Shown here: positions 38,688-48,135 of the stretch, in pieces
Layout: every line of letters starts with the position of its first letter
Numbering within the stretch: position 1 is the first letter of the stretch
Assembly (NCBI RefSeq): GCF_900102505.1
Contig: NZ_FMVT01000008.1
Span: 131,952-195,951, forward strand
Direction: 5' to 3'
DNA length: 64,000 nucleotides
Origin: Paracoccus tibetensis
GTDB taxonomy: Bacteria; Pseudomonadota; Alphaproteobacteria; Rhodobacterales; Rhodobacteraceae
The notes under the pieces: model-generated
Database searches by the model: none
The model's input: only the letters and a program-made list of their open reading frames with translations
Told to the model about the DNA's origin: nothing
Made by a program: the position numbers and the translations under genes

Positions 38688-38701
38688 TTGATCTGCATCA
38701 T
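38688..38701. promoter_or_regulatory. FNR/FnrL-like box TTGATCTGCATCAT
   Basis: The 14-bp site matches the consensus TTGAT-N4-ATCAA at 9 of 10 defined positions. It lies in the 213-bp gap between the cytochrome c gene and gph, about 105 bp upstream of the coupled small ORF. If used, it would link the gph transcript to oxygen availability. Confidence 0.5.
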
Positions 38702-38744
38702 CTGCGCCGTGTCGGTTCTGTGCGTGGCGGAAGCGCCCGAATTC

Positions 38745-39152
38745 TCAGCGCTGGATGCTCTGCACGTAGTCCGCCAGCGCGACCAGGCGCGCGGATGTCG
38801 GGACCAGCTGGCCCGAGCCGTCGTCGAACATGACCTGCGGCCCGTCCAGCAGTTCGGAGAACTGCGGCATCGGGCTGTCGCTGCGGCCCATCGTGTAGCC
38901 CGCGATGTGGCCCATCACCTGCGTCTTCGGGAAGACGCCGCCATTGCGGCGCGAGACCAGCGTCACGTCGGCCGGCGCCGTCTCCAGCCCCTCGGCCAGC
39001 GGACCGCCGCCCCGGCCGTCGGGTCCGTGGCAGACGGCGCAATAGGCTGCGAAATCCGCGCGCGCACCGACTGCGGGCGTCGGCGGCGCGCAAGCCGCCA
39101 CGATCGCCGCCAGCCCAAGTCCCGTTCCGACCGCCGTCACCATCGCCCGCAT
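38745..39152 (-). CDS. class I c-type cytochrome, predicted lipoprotein
   Basis: This 135-aa protein (ATG at 39152) starts with a signal sequence that ends in a lipobox-like VAAC (residues about 17-20). The heme-binding CAVCH motif lies about 35 residues in, and a distal Met candidate is in the YTMGRSDSPMPQF region. It resembles short diheme-free cytochrome c/c552-like electron carriers anchored in the periplasm. The partner is unknown. It lies between lolD and gph on the same strand. Confidence 0.85.
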   Translation of the reverse strand: MRAMVTAVGTGLGLAAIVAACAPPTPAVGARADFAAYCAVCHGPDGRGGGPLAEGLETAPADVTLVSRRNGGVFPKTQVMGHIAGYTMGRSDSPMPQFSELLDGPQVMFDDGSGQLVPTSARLVALADYVQSIQR

Positions 39153-39216
39153 CGTTGTCCCCTGCCCTTTGTGGCCGTTTTCACAAGCATGACGCAAAGC
39201 CGTGGCGGCGGCAAGT

Positions 39217-39885
39217 TCAGCCGGCGGCGCCGAGCCGGATCACCCGGTCCATGCGGCCCGCAAGCTGATGATTATGCGTGGCAATCAGCGCCGACAGCCC
39301 GGTGTCCCGCACCAGCGACATCAGCATGTCGAAGACCCTGTCCGAGGTCGCGGGATCGAGGTTCCCGGTCGGCTCGTCCGCCAGCAGAAGCGCCGGCTGG
39401 TTGGCCAGCGCGCGGCAGAAGGCCACCCGCTGCTGCTCGCCGCCCGAAAGCTGCGCGGGCCGATGATGGGCGCGGTGCGACAGGCCCACGCGGTCCAGAA
39501 GCTCGGCCGCCCGCGCCCCTGCCGCACGCGGCGCGACGCCCTCGGCCAGCTGCGGCAGCACGATGTTCTCGGCGGCGCTGAACTCGGGCAGCAGGTGGTG
39601 GAACTGGTAGACGAAGCCCAGCTCGCGCCGGCGCGCCTCGGTCCGGGCGCGGTCCGGCAGGCCGGTCATGTCGCGCCCGTTCACCAGCACCCGGCCGCCA
39701 TCCGGCGTGTCGAGGAGCCCCGCGATATGCAGAAGCGTCGACTTGCCCGCCCCCGACGGCGCGACCAGCGCCACAACCTCGCCCCGCGCGACGGTCAGGT
39801 CCAGCCCGTCCAGCACCGCGACGGGCGCCGGGCCGCCCTTGCCGTAGGTTTTCGAGATCGCCTCCAGCCGCAGCACGTCACTCAT
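39217..39885 (-). CDS. lolD: lipoprotein-releasing ABC transporter ATPase LolD
   Basis: LolD powers the release of lipoproteins from the inner membrane to LolA. The 222-aa ATPase has Walker [10 protein letters not shown], the signature [15 protein letters not shown] and Walker [13 protein letters not shown]. The [13 protein letters not shown] start and 222-aa size fit the LolD/MacB family. It overlaps lolC by 8 bp at its start, so the two form one operon. Confidence 0.93.
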   Translation of the reverse strand: MSDVLRLEAISKTYGKGGPAPVAVLDGLDLTVARGEVVALVAPSGAGKSTLLHIAGLLDTPDGGRVLVNGRDMTGLPDRARTEARRRELGFVYQFHHLLPEFSAAENIVLPQLAEGVAPRAAGARAAELLDRVGLSHRAHHRPAQLSGGEQQRVAFCRALANQPALLLADEPTGNLDPATSDRVFDMLMSLVRDTGLSALIATHNHQLAGRMDRVIRLGAAG

Positions 39886-41179
39886 AGCGCAGCGCCTCCA
39901 CCGGGTTCATGCGCGCGGCGCGGCGCGCGGGGAAGATCGTGACGATGAACGAAAGGGCCAGCGACAGGCCCACCGCGCGCAGGATGTCATAGGCCCGCAG
40001 CTCGGCCGGCAGGCGGTAGATGCCGCGCACCTCGGGCTGCCAGGCCCCGCCCCCGGTCAGCGCGTTCAGCGCCGCCATGATGTTCTCCACGTTCAGCGCC
40101 AGAAGGACGCCTAGGAACACGCCGGCCAGCGTACCGATGATCCCGGTGAAGGCCCCGCAAAGGAAGAAGACCCGCAGCACCGAGCCCTCGGTCAGGCCCA
40201 TGGTGCGCAGGATGCCGATGTCGCGGCCCTTGTTCTTGACCAGCATGATCAGGCCCGAGGTGATGTTCATCGACGCGATCAGCACCAGCACCGACAGGAT
40301 CACGAACATCACGTCATCCTCCATGTCGAGCGCGGCGAGGAACGAGCCCGAGGCGTCCCGCCAGTTCCAGACCTGCGCCCCCTCGCCCGCCACGGCCAGC
40401 AGCGGGAAGCTCCATTCGTCCACCCGCTCGGGGTCGGTGACGAAGACCTCGATCTCGTCCACGACCCCCTCGCGGTTGAAATAGGACTGCGCCTCGGCCA
40501 GCGGCATGTAGATGCGGGTGCGGTCGATGTCGTAGCGCCCGGCGCTGAAGACATAGGTGACCTCGTAGGCATTGACCCGCGGCGTCACGCCAAAGGCGGT
40601 GCGCGCCCCTTCCGGCGCGATCAGCCGGATGCGGTCGCCGACGCCCACGCCCAGCTCGCGCGCGATGCCGGCGCCGATGGCGATGCCCTCGTCGAAGCGG
40701 TCAAGCTCGCCATAGGAGGTCGCAGGGTCCACGATCCGCGGCATCGCCTCCAGATCGGCGCGGCTGATCCCGAAGACCTCGGCCACGTTCGAGGCGTCGT
40801 TGGCGCTGGCCATCACCTGCCCCTTCACGACTGCCGCCGTGCGGGTGACGCCCGGCACCTCGGCCAGCCGCGCCGCGATCTCCTCGTAGTCAGAGAACCG
40901 CCCGGGCACCACATAGACGTCGTCTGTGAACTCGTTCTCGATCCGCTGCGGGGCCATGTAGACCGTCGTGTGGGCGTTCGCCCCGAGGATCGTGTCCACG
41001 AACTCGGCGCGGAAGCCCGCGCGCACGGCCAGCGTCGCGATCAGCGCCATCACCCCGAGGGCGATGCCGATGAGGCTGATCCAGGTCATCACGCTGACGC
41101 CCCCCTCGGCACGGCGCGCGCGCAGGTAGCGCCAGGCGATCAGGAACTCGAACCGCGAGAAGGGTCTGGGTGTGGCCAT
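39878..41179 (-). CDS. lolC: lipoprotein-releasing ABC transporter permease (LolC/LolE type)
   Basis: This 433-aa permease has an N-terminal helix ([14 protein letters not shown] is the typical cytoplasmic start), a periplasmic MacB-like domain of about 230 residues and three C-terminal helices (about 280-420). A single LolC/E-like gene is present here, as in alphaproteobacteria with a homodimeric LolF-like permease, so it likely pairs with LolD as a LolF2D2 complex. It diverges from radA. Confidence 0.92.
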   Translation of the reverse strand: MATPRPFSRFEFLIAWRYLRARRAEGGVSVMTWISLIGIALGVMALIATLAVRAGFRAEFVDTILGANAHTTVYMAPQRIENEFTDDVYVVPGRFSDYEEIAARLAEVPGVTRTAAVVKGQVMASANDASNVAEVFGISRADLEAMPRIVDPATSYGELDRFDEGIAIGAGIARELGVGVGDRIRLIAPEGARTAFGVTPRVNAYEVTYVFSAGRYDIDRTRIYMPLAEAQSYFNREGVVDEIEVFVTDPERVDEWSFPLLAVAGEGAQVWNWRDASGSFLAALDMEDDVMFVILSVLVLIASMNITSGLIMLVKNKGRDIGILRTMGLTEGSVLRVFFLCGAFTGIIGTLAGVFLGVLLALNVENIMAALNALTGGGAWQPEVRGIYRLPAELRAYDILRAVGLSLALSFIVTIFPARRAARMNPVEALRYE

Positions 41180-41315
41180 CGTTCAAGCCTCTGGAAAGTC
41201 AGGCCGGACCCTTAACCCGCGCCGCCCGAAGTGCAAGCCGACAAGCGCGTGAGGTCTTCTTCGTTGGCCAAATACCCATCTTGCCGCCCGCGCCGCCTGG
41301 TGCCACAGATACGCG

Positions 41316-42680
41316 ATGCCCAAACCCACCACAGCCTTCACCTGCACCGCCTGCGGCGCCGCCCACAAGAAATGGGCGGGCCGCTGCGACGCCTGCGGCG
41401 CCTGGAACACGATCATCGAGGAGGCGCCGCTGAGCCAGGGCCCCGGCCGCGGGCTCGGCGCGCACAAGGGCCGGGCCGTGCCGCTCTCGGGCCTCTCCAC
41501 CTCCGAGCCGCCGCCGCCCCGCGCGCGCTCGGGCATGGAGGAGCTGGACCGGGTGCTGGGCGGCGGCCTCGTGCCCGGATCGGCGCTGCTGGTCGGGGGC
41601 GATCCCGGCATCGGCAAGTCGACGCTGCTTCTTCAGGCGGCGGCCGCCCTGTCGCGGCGCGACCTGAACGCGATCTATTTCAGCGGCGAGGAAGCCAGCG
41701 CGCAGGTCCGCATGCGCGCGCAGCGCCTCGGCCTCGGCGACGCGCCGATGCGCCTCGGGGCCGAGACGAACCTGCGCGACATCCTGACGACGCTGGACGC
41801 CGAGCGGCCGGATGTCGCGGTGATCGACTCGATCCAGACGCTCTGGTCCGACACGGTCGAGGCCGCGCCCGGCAGCGTGGCGCAGGTGCGCGCCGCCGCC
41901 CACGAGCTTGTGACCTTCGCCAAGCGGCGCGGCGTCGCCGTGATCCTGGTCGGCCATGTCACCAAGGACGGCCAGATCGCCGGGCCCCGCGTGGTCGAGC
42001 ACATGGTCGACACGGTGCTCTATTTCGAGGGCGAGCGCGGCCACCAGTTCCGCATCCTGCGCAGCGTCAAGAACCGCTTCGGCCCCTCGGGCGAGATCGG
42101 CGTCTTCGAGATGACCGGCGCGGGGCTTGCCGAGGTCAGCAACCCCTCGGCGCTGTTTCTGAGCGAACGCGGCCAGCCCTTCGCGGGCAGCGCCGTCTTC
42201 GCGGGGATCGAGGGCACGCGGCCTGTCCTGACCGAAGTGCAGGCGCTGGTCGCCCCCTCGACGCTGGCCTCTCCCCGCCGCACCGTCGTCGGGCTCGACA
42301 GCGGCCGCGTCTCCACCATCCTCGCCGTGCTGGAAGCGCGCTGCGGCATCCCCTTCGCCGGGCTCGACGTGTTCCTGAACGTCGCCGGCGGGATGCGCGT
42401 TGCCGAGCCCGCGGCCGACCTCGCCATCGCCGGGGCGCTTCTTTCGGCGCGCGAGGACAACGCCCTGCCCCCCGAGGCGGTGCTTTTCGGCGAGATCAGC
42501 CTGTCGGGCGCGCTGCGTCCGGTGGCGCAGGCCGAAAACCGGTTGAAAGAGGCGCAGAAACTTGGTTTCACACAGGTGATCCTGCCCGAGGCGACGAAGC
42601 TGGAGGGGGTCGGAGGCATGGCGCTGCGGCGCATCACCGACCTGACCGGCTTCGTGGGCGAGGTCTTCGGCGCCGGCTGA
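41316..42680 (+). CDS. radA: DNA repair protein RadA
   Basis: RadA (Sms) is a RecA-like helicase that processes branched recombination intermediates. The 454-aa protein has an N-terminal four-Cys zinc finger (CTACGAAHKKWAGRCDACG), Walker A GDPGIGKST, the KNRFGPSGE motif typical of RadA, and a C-terminal Lon-protease-like domain. It is monocistronic or shares a transcript with cvpA, which starts 44 bp downstream. Confidence 0.97.
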   Translation: MPKPTTAFTCTACGAAHKKWAGRCDACGAWNTIIEEAPLSQGPGRGLGAHKGRAVPLSGLSTSEPPPPRARSGMEELDRVLGGGLVPGSALLVGGDPGIGKSTLLLQAAAALSRRDLNAIYFSGEEASAQVRMRAQRLGLGDAPMRLGAETNLRDILTTLDAERPDVAVIDSIQTLWSDTVEAAPGSVAQVRAAAHELVTFAKRRGVAVILVGHVTKDGQIAGPRVVEHMVDTVLYFEGERGHQFRILRSVKNRFGPSGEIGVFEMTGAGLAEVSNPSALFLSERGQPFAGSAVFAGIEGTRPVLTEVQALVAPSTLASPRRTVVGLDSGRVSTILAVLEARCGIPFAGLDVFLNVAGGMRVAEPAADLAIAGALLSAREDNALPPEAVLFGEISLSGALRPVAQAENRLKEAQKLGFTQVILPEATKLEGVGGMALRRITDLTGFVGEVFGAG

Positions 42681-42724
42681 CAAGGCCGGACGAGCAACGA
42701 CAACCGGCGCGAGGGGCTGGCACC

Positions 42725-43342
42725 ATGGACGGATTCACGATCATCGACGCGGTGGTGGCCGCCGTCATCATCCTTTCCGCGATCCTCGCCTGGTCGCGCG
42801 GCTTCGTGCGCGAATCGCTGGCGATCCTGGGCTGGGTGGCCGCGGCCGTGCTGGCCTTCATCTTCGCGCCCACCGTGCGCCCGATGATCGCGCAGCTGCC
42901 CGGCCTCGACCGCTTCCTTGGCGACAGCTGCGAGCTGGGCACCATCGCGGGCTTCGCCGTCGTCTTCGCGCTGGCGCTGGTGATCTTCTCGATCATCACT
43001 CCCCTCTTCTCCTCGGTCGTGCAGCGCTCGGCGCTTGGCGGCGTGGACCAGGGGATCGGCTTTCTCTTCGGCGTGGCGCGCGGCATCCTGCTCGTCGCCA
43101 TCGCCTTCATCGTCTATGACCGGGTGATGACAAGCCAGCAGGTCGCGATGGTCGAGCAGTCGCGCTCGGCCCAGGTTTTCGAGCGGATGCGCGGCCAGAT
43201 GGACCAGAGCATCCCCGACGACGCGCCGGGCTGGATCGTCAACCGCTACGAGCAGATGGTCCGCGGCTGCGCCGCCACCGGCGCCCCCGTCTCGCCCACC
43301 AGCACTCCGGCTGCGGCGCCGGACGCGCCCGCCGCCAACTGA
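42725..43342 (+). CDS. cvpA: CvpA family membrane protein
   Basis: CvpA is an inner-membrane protein first linked to colicin V production. The 205-aa protein (ATG at 42725, MDGFTIIDAVVAAVI) has four hydrophobic segments, the conserved ILAWSRGFVRESLAILGW block, and an Ala/Pro-rich soluble tail. As in many proteobacteria it is directly upstream of purF, although separated by 134 bp that include the palindrome CCCCGCGCGGGG. Confidence 0.9.
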   Translation: MDGFTIIDAVVAAVIILSAILAWSRGFVRESLAILGWVAAAVLAFIFAPTVRPMIAQLPGLDRFLGDSCELGTIAGFAVVFALALVIFSIITPLFSSVVQRSALGGVDQGIGFLFGVARGILLVAIAFIVYDRVMTSQQVAMVEQSRSAQVFERMRGQMDQSIPDDAPGWIVNRYEQMVRGCAATGAPVSPTSTPAAAPDAPAAN

Positions 43343-43476
43343 ACCACCCCGCGCGGGGCCTGCCGTCATGACAGTCGCATGACGAAAAAGGGTCCCGCCG
43401 CGTCGCGGGAGGGCGTGACTTTGGGGGTCGCGGGCACTACATAGCGCTCGACAGCCCAAGCCATCAGGACGCGCCG

Positions 43477-44967
43477 ATGCAACCTTTCCTGGCCCATCCG
43501 TTCGATTCGGACCGTCTGCACGAGGAATGCGGCATCTTCGGCGCCATCGGCGTCGCCGACGCGTCGAACTTCGTGGCTCTCGGGCTCCATGCGCTGCAGC
43601 ACCGCGGGCAAGAGGCTGGCGGCATCGTCGCTCATGACCCCGAGCACGGCTTCAACAGCGCCCACCGCTTCGGCTATGTCCGCGACAACTTCACCAAGCC
43701 CGAGGTGATGGCCACCCTGCCCGGCCCGCTGGCCATCGGCCATGTCCGCTACTCGACCGCCGGCACGAAGGCGAACACCGCGATCCGCGACGTGCAGCCC
43801 TTCTTCGGCGAGTTCCACATGGGCGGCTGCGCCATCGCCCATAACGGCAACATCACCAACGCCGCCGCCCTGCGCCGCGAGCTGATCGAGCGCGGCTCGA
43901 TCTTCCAGTCCTCCTCGGACAGCGAGTGCATCATCCATCTGATGGCGCGCTCAATCCAGCGCAACATTCCCGAGCGGATGAAGGACGCCCTGCGCCGCAT
44001 CGAGGGCGCCTTCAGCGTCATCGCGATGACCCGCACCAAGCTGATCGGGGTACGCGACCCCTTGGGCGTGCGCCCGCTGGTCCTCGGCAAGGTCGGCGAG
44101 GAAGGGTTCGTCCTCGCCTCCGAGACCTGCGCGCTGGACATCATCGGCGCCGAGTTCCTGCGCGAGATCGAGGCGGGCGAGATGGTCGTCATCTCGAAGG
44201 GCCAGATCGAAAGCTCGCGCCCCTTCGGCCCGTCCACCGGCCGGTTCTGCATCTTCGAGCATGTCTATTTTTCGCGCCCCGATTCGATCATCGGCGGCCG
44301 CTCGGTCTACGAGACGCGCCGCCAGATCGGCGTGGAGCTGGCCCGCGAGGCCCCGGTCGAGGCCGACCTCGTCTGCCCCGTTCCTGATAGCGGCACGCCC
44401 GCGGCGATCGGCTTCGCGCAGGAGTCGGGCATCCCCTACGGGATGGGGATCATCCGCAACCAGTACATGGGCCGCACCTTCATCGAGCCCTCCGAGCAGA
44501 TCCGCAACATGGGCGTCCGGCTGAAGCTGAACGTCAACCGCGCGCTGATCGCGGGCAAGCGCGTGGTGCTGGTCGATGACAGCGTGGTGCGCGGCACCAC
44601 CAGCCGCAAGATCAAGGACATGATCCTGGACGCCGGCGCCGCCGAGGTGCATTTCCGCATCGCCTCGCCGCCCACGGCCTGGCCCTGCTTCTACGGCGTG
44701 GACACCCCCGACCGCGACAAGCTGCTGGCCGCCAACATGACGCCCGAGGAGATGCGCGATTGGATCGGCGTTGACAGCCTGTCCTTCGTCTCGCTGGACG
44801 GCCTCTACCGCGCGGTCGGCGAAGCCGGGGGCCGCAACGCCGCCTGCCCGCAATATTGCGACGCCTGCTTCTCGGGCGACTACCCGGTCGCGCCCTTCGA
44901 TCAGCTCGAGCGCGGGTTCCGGATGAAGGCCGGCTCGGAAACCGCGGGAAAGATGGCGGCGGAGTGA
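43477..44967 (+). CDS. purF: amidophosphoribosyltransferase
   Basis: PurF makes 5-phosphoribosylamine from PRPP and glutamine, the first step of purine synthesis. The 496-aa protein has the catalytic Cys at position 18 (EECGIFGAIG) behind a short propeptide, so it is of the processed type, and the PRPP motif VVLVDDSVVRGTTS. Cysteines near the C-terminus (PQYCDACFSGDYP) and in the body fit a [4Fe-4S]-type enzyme. A dispersed repeat hairpin follows the stop. Confidence 0.96.
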   Translation: MQPFLAHPFDSDRLHEECGIFGAIGVADASNFVALGLHALQHRGQEAGGIVAHDPEHGFNSAHRFGYVRDNFTKPEVMATLPGPLAIGHVRYSTAGTKANTAIRDVQPFFGEFHMGGCAIAHNGNITNAAALRRELIERGSIFQSSSDSECIIHLMARSIQRNIPERMKDALRRIEGAFSVIAMTRTKLIGVRDPLGVRPLVLGKVGEEGFVLASETCALDIIGAEFLREIEAGEMVVISKGQIESSRPFGPSTGRFCIFEHVYFSRPDSIIGGRSVYETRRQIGVELAREAPVEADLVCPVPDSGTPAAIGFAQESGIPYGMGIIRNQYMGRTFIEPSEQIRNMGVRLKLNVNRALIAGKRVVLVDDSVVRGTTSRKIKDMILDAGAAEVHFRIASPPTAWPCFYGVDTPDRDKLLAANMTPEEMRDWIGVDSLSFVSLDGLYRAVGEAGGRNAACPQYCDACFSGDYPVAPFDQLERGFRMKAGSETAGKMAAE

Positions 44968-44981
44968 CTGCGTCCCGCGGT

Positions 44982-45036
44982 GGCCGGGGGCGCTTCGCTC
45001 CCCGCACCCCCCGAGGATATTTCCGCACAGAAGATG
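44982..45036 (+). repeat. dispersed GC-hairpin repeat, copy 2
   Basis: This element has the same order as the copy at 21157-21213: GGCCGGGGG-CGCTTCGCT-CCCC hairpin, then CACCCCCCG, GGATATTTCCGC and ACAGAAGATG. It again lies between convergent genes (purF and the nudix gene). Confidence 0.75.
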
Positions 45037-45049
45037 ACGGCGGCCGGGC

Positions 45050-45481
45050 TCAGGGGAAGATGGTCTCGAGCGCGTCATAAGTCGCGCTTGCGCCGTCCCA
45101 GATCGCGGCGGCAAGGCCGTCCGGCTTGTGGCGCAGGGCGTGGAGTTCCGCTTGCGTGACCCATCGGGCACGATTCACCACGCCCTCCGGGTCGGCCAGG
45201 GTGAGGTCACCGCCGGTGAGATTGGCGCGGAAGTGGATCTCGACCTGGTGGAAGCGGCGGGCGGGGTCGTGGAACTCGTTGACGAGGAACGGGACGCCGA
45301 CCTCGATGGTGAGGCCGGTTTCCTCGGCCACCTCGCGGGCGAGGTTCTCGGGAAGCGCGCGATGGGCGTTCACGCCGCCGCCGGGCAGGCACCAGAGGTC
45401 GGACTGCTGGCCGGGATAGGCGTTGACCACCAGGACGCGGCCCTCGTGGAGGATGGCGGCGCGAACGGCGAGGCGGATCAT
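45050..45481 (-). CDS. Nudix hydrolase family protein
   Basis: This 143-aa protein (ATG at 45481) has the Nudix fold, with the catalytic helix AREVAEETGL intact. The first Glu of the Nudix box (G-x5-E) is replaced by Arg in GGGVNAHRALPENLA. Nudix proteins hydrolyse nucleoside diphosphates linked to another group; the substrate here is unknown. Its ATG overlaps the purK stop (ATGA), so it is the last gene of a purE-purK-nudix operon, which hints at a nucleotide-related role. Confidence 0.88.
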   Translation of the reverse strand: MIRLAVRAAILHEGRVLVVNAYPGQQSDLWCLPGGGVNAHRALPENLAREVAEETGLTIEVGVPFLVNEFHDPARRFHQVEIHFRANLTGGDLTLADPEGVVNRARWVTQAELHALRHKPDGLAAAIWDGASATYDALETIFP

Positions 45482-46512
45482 CCGGTGATCCGGTTCGCGT
45501 GTCCCATCTTGCGGCCCGGACGCGGCGCGCCCTTGCCATAAAGATGCAGCTGGACGCGCGGCTCGGCCAGAAGCGCGGGGACGCGGTCCAGGTCGTCGCC
45601 GATCAGGTTCTCCATCACGACATCCGCGTGGCGCTTGCCGTCGCCGAGCGGCAGGCCCGCGACCGCCCGGATGTGCTGCTCGAACTGGTCGACGGCGCAG
45701 CCGGCCTGGGTCCAGTGGCCGGAATTGTGCACGCGCGGGGCGATCTCGTTGACGATAAGGCCCTGCGGGGTCACGAAAAGCTCCACCCCCATGACGCCGA
45801 CATAATCGAGCGCGTTCGCGATGCGGGCGGCGATGAGGACGGCGTCGGTCGTCATCCGGCCGGGCAGGCCGCAGGGGACCGTCGTCGTCCGCAGGATGCC
45901 GCCCTCGTGGACGTTGAGGCCCGGATCGAAGGCCGCCACCGCCCCGTCCGCGCCGCGGGCGATGATCACGCTGATCTCGGCGGTGAACTCGACGAAGCCC
46001 TCGAGCACCGACGGCGCGCCGGTCCAATCCGCGGGGCCATCGCCGATGCGGACCTGGCCCTTGCCGTCATAGCCCATGCGGCGGGTCTTCAGGATCGCAG
46101 GGCGGCCGATGCGGGCGATGGCAGCCTCCAGCGCCGCCTCGTCGGGGACGTCGGCGAAGGGGGCGGTGGCGAGGCCAATCTCGTTCAGGAAGGTCTTCTC
46201 CGTCAGCCGGTCCTGCGAGACGGCCAGGGCGCGACGGCCGGGGCGGATGGGGCGGATCGACTCCAGCAGGTCGAGGGCCGTGGTCGGGACGTTCTCGAAC
46301 TCGTAGGTGATGACGTCGACGCTTTCGGCGAAGGCGCGCAGGGCGTCTTCGTCCTCGTAAGGCGCCTGCGTCACGCGCCAGGCGACATCGCCGGCCGGGG
46401 CAGCGCCCGGCTCAAAAATGTGGCAGCGGATGCCGAGCCGGGAGGCCGCGACCGAGAGCATGCGGCCGAGCTGGCCGCCGCCGAGGATGCCGATGGTGCG
46501 GACCTCACTCAT
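45478..46512 (-). CDS. purK: 5-(carboxyamino)imidazole ribonucleotide synthase
   Basis: PurK carboxylates AIR with ATP and bicarbonate to N5-CAIR. From the ATG at 46512 ([19 protein letters not shown]) it is 344 aa. The ATP-grasp features [13 protein letters not shown] and the metal-binding [25 protein letters not shown] segment are intact. The 8-bp overlap with purE and 4-bp overlap with the nudix gene make a tight operon. Confidence 0.96.
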   Translation of the reverse strand: MSEVRTIGILGGGQLGRMLSVAASRLGIRCHIFEPGAAPAGDVAWRVTQAPYEDEDALRAFAESVDVITYEFENVPTTALDLLESIRPIRPGRRALAVSQDRLTEKTFLNEIGLATAPFADVPDEAALEAAIARIGRPAILKTRRMGYDGKGQVRIGDGPADWTGAPSVLEGFVEFTAEISVIIARGADGAVAAFDPGLNVHEGGILRTTTVPCGLPGRMTTDAVLIAARIANALDYVGVMGVELFVTPQGLIVNEIAPRVHNSGHWTQAGCAVDQFEQHIRAVAGLPLGDGKRHADVVMENLIGDDLDRVPALLAEPRVQLHLYGKGAPRPGRKMGHANRITG

Positions 46513-46990
46513 CGCGCGGCTCCTCGGGGATCGAGGCCGAGAGCGCCGCGCGCCAGGCGTCAAGCCGCCCGGCCAGAGCCGGATCGCTCAGCCCCAGGAT
46601 GCCGGCCGCCATCAGCCCGGCATTGGCCGCGCCCGCCGCGCCGATGGCCATGGTGGCGACCGGGTAGCCCTTGGGCATCTGCACGATGGAATAGAGCGAG
46701 TCGACGCCCGACAGCGCCCGCGTCTGCACCGGCACGCCGATCACCGGCACCCGCGTCTTCGACGCCATCATCCCCGGAAGATGGGCCGCGCCCCCTGCCC
46801 CGGCGATGATCACCTTCAGCCCGCGCCCGGCGGCGGACTTGCCATACTCCCAGAGCCGGTCGGGGGTGCGATGGGCGCTGACGATCTTCGACTCGTAACG
46901 GATGCCCAGCTCGTCCAGGATGACCGCCGCCTCGCGCATGGTCGGCCAGTCGGACTGGCTGCCCATGATGATTCCCACCGCTACGTCCAT
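46505..46990 (-). CDS. purE: N5-CAIR mutase
   Basis: PurE converts N5-CAIR to CAIR in de novo purine synthesis. The 161-aa protein (ATG at 46990, [16 protein letters not shown]) has the family blocks [29 protein letters not shown] and PVIGVPV. It is the first gene of purE-purK-nudix. The upstream 59 bp separate it from a YdcH gene on the same strand. Confidence 0.96.
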   Translation of the reverse strand: MDVAVGIIMGSQSDWPTMREAAVILDELGIRYESKIVSAHRTPDRLWEYGKSAAGRGLKVIIAGAGGAAHLPGMMASKTRVPVIGVPVQTRALSGVDSLYSIVQMPKGYPVATMAIGAAGAANAGLMAAGILGLSDPALAGRLDAWRAALSASIPEEPRDE

Positions 46991-47049
46991 CGCGCGCCCC
47001 CGTGCCGTTCGCTCGCGCTTCGCATAGCGCGCGGCGCGGAGGCCCGCAA

Positions 47050-47268
47050 TCAGGCGATGATGTCGGGCAGAAGCTCGTCCTCGATCCGGGCGATCTGGTC
47101 CTTCAGCATCAGCTTCTGCTTCTTCAGTCGCTGGAGCGCGAGCGTGGACGTCAGTTGCTGCGCCTGGAGCGCCGCGATCGCCTCGTCGAGATCGCGATGC
47201 TCGCAGCGCAGTCCCTCCAGCTTCGCGCGGAGGATGTCCTCGTGGTTCATGTTGTGCTGCATGTTCAT
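47050..47268 (-). CDS. YdcH family (DUF465) small coiled-coil protein
   Basis: This 72-aa protein is almost wholly helical, with heptad-like spacing ([40 protein letters not shown]). It fits the YdcH/DUF465 family. The start may be the Met at 47268 or the third Met a few codons in. It probably shares transcription with purE, which follows on the same strand. Its role is unknown. Confidence 0.82.
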   Translation of the reverse strand: MNMQHNMNHEDILRAKLEGLRCEHRDLDEAIAALQAQQLTSTLALQRLKKQKLMLKDQIARIEDELLPDIIA

Positions 47269-47390
47269 CGGAGAGCCCTGTTGGGATGCCGTCTCGCGTC
47301 ATTATAGCGCACCGAATGCCGCCTGTTAATCCTGAGGATGCAACAACTTCGGCAGAAGAAGCTGAAGGCCGGGCGCGACGCCGGGGCAGG

Positions 47391-47419
47391 CTTGCAAAGC
47401 CGCCCGGCCCCGACCATAT
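47391..47419 (+). promoter_or_regulatory. RpoH (sigma-32)-type promoter of hsp20
   Basis: CTTGCAA (47391-47397) is followed after 14 bp by GACCATAT (47412-47419). This matches the heat-shock consensus CTTGAAA-N(11-16)-CCCCATNT at most positions. It is 66 bp upstream of the hsp20 ATG, so heat-shock control of this chaperone is likely. Confidence 0.65.
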
Positions 47420-47484
47420 CCAAGGTCAGCCGGTTGCCGATCGCGGGGCCGGCGCGACAGTCGCTTCAACGGGAACGGGCTGAC

Positions 47485-47895
47485 ATGACGAAGATTTCCT
47501 TGGGATCGCATCCCTACCTGCTGGGCTTCGACCAGCTGGAACGCCTTGCTGAACGCGCCGCCAAGGGCGCCGAGGGCTTTCCGCCCTACAACATCGAACA
47601 TATCGCCCCGGACGGGTTTCGCATCACGCTGGCCGTCGCCGGCTTCAGCGAGGACGACCTGAGCGTCACGACCGAGGACCGGCAGCTGGTCATCCGCGGC
47701 CGCACCGCCGACAGCGAGGCCGAGCGGGTGTTCCTGCACCGGGGCATCGCGGCGCGGGCCTTCCAGCGCAGCTTCGTGCTGGCCGACGGGGTCGAGGTCG
47801 AGGCCGCCGCGCTCGAGAACGGCCTGCTCCATGTGGAGCTTCGCCGCGTTCAGCCGCAGCAGGTCGTGCAGACCGTTCCCATCAGCCGCAGGTAA
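47485..47895 (+). CDS. Hsp20 family small heat-shock protein
   Basis: This 136-aa protein (ATG at 47485, MTKISLGSHPYLLGFD) has an alpha-crystallin domain (about residues 35-125; ITLAVAGFSEDDLSVTTEDRQLVIRG is the core strand block, ELRRV the end). Small heat-shock proteins bind unfolding proteins. A canonical RpoH-type promoter lies upstream. It is 12 bp ahead of a DUF1150 gene, so the two are one operon, as in many alphaproteobacteria. Confidence 0.94.
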   Translation: MTKISLGSHPYLLGFDQLERLAERAAKGAEGFPPYNIEHIAPDGFRITLAVAGFSEDDLSVTTEDRQLVIRGRTADSEAERVFLHRGIAARAFQRSFVLADGVEVEAAALENGLLHVELRRVQPQQVVQTVPISRR

Positions 47896-47907
47896 AGGGG
47901 GTCAGTC

Positions 47908-48135
47908 ATGGACAGTCCGTACAACTTCCCCGAGGGGCAAGACGCCCGCACCGTCTACATCCGCGAGGTCGCGACCGAGACCTTGCCGCAGGAGATCCGG
48001 CGCCAGCTGCCGGGGGTCAACGTGCTCTATGCCGTCCACGACACGGATGGCGAACGGCTGGCGCTGGTGCGCGAGCGCTCGCTGGCCTTCGTGCTGGCCC
48101 GCCAGAACGCGCTGACGCCGGTCAGCGTCCACTAG
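47908..48135 (+). CDS. DUF1150 family protein
   Basis: This 75-aa protein has the ATETLPQEIR..GVNVLYAVHDTDGERLALVRER pattern of DUF1150, a small alphaproteobacterial family regularly found after hsp20 genes. It may be part of the heat-shock response. AAAGGGGG precedes the ATG. Its stop overlaps by 4 bp the stop of the convergent beta-propeller gene. Confidence 0.85.
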   Translation: MDSPYNFPEGQDARTVYIREVATETLPQEIRRQLPGVNVLYAVHDTDGERLALVRERSLAFVLARQNALTPVSVH

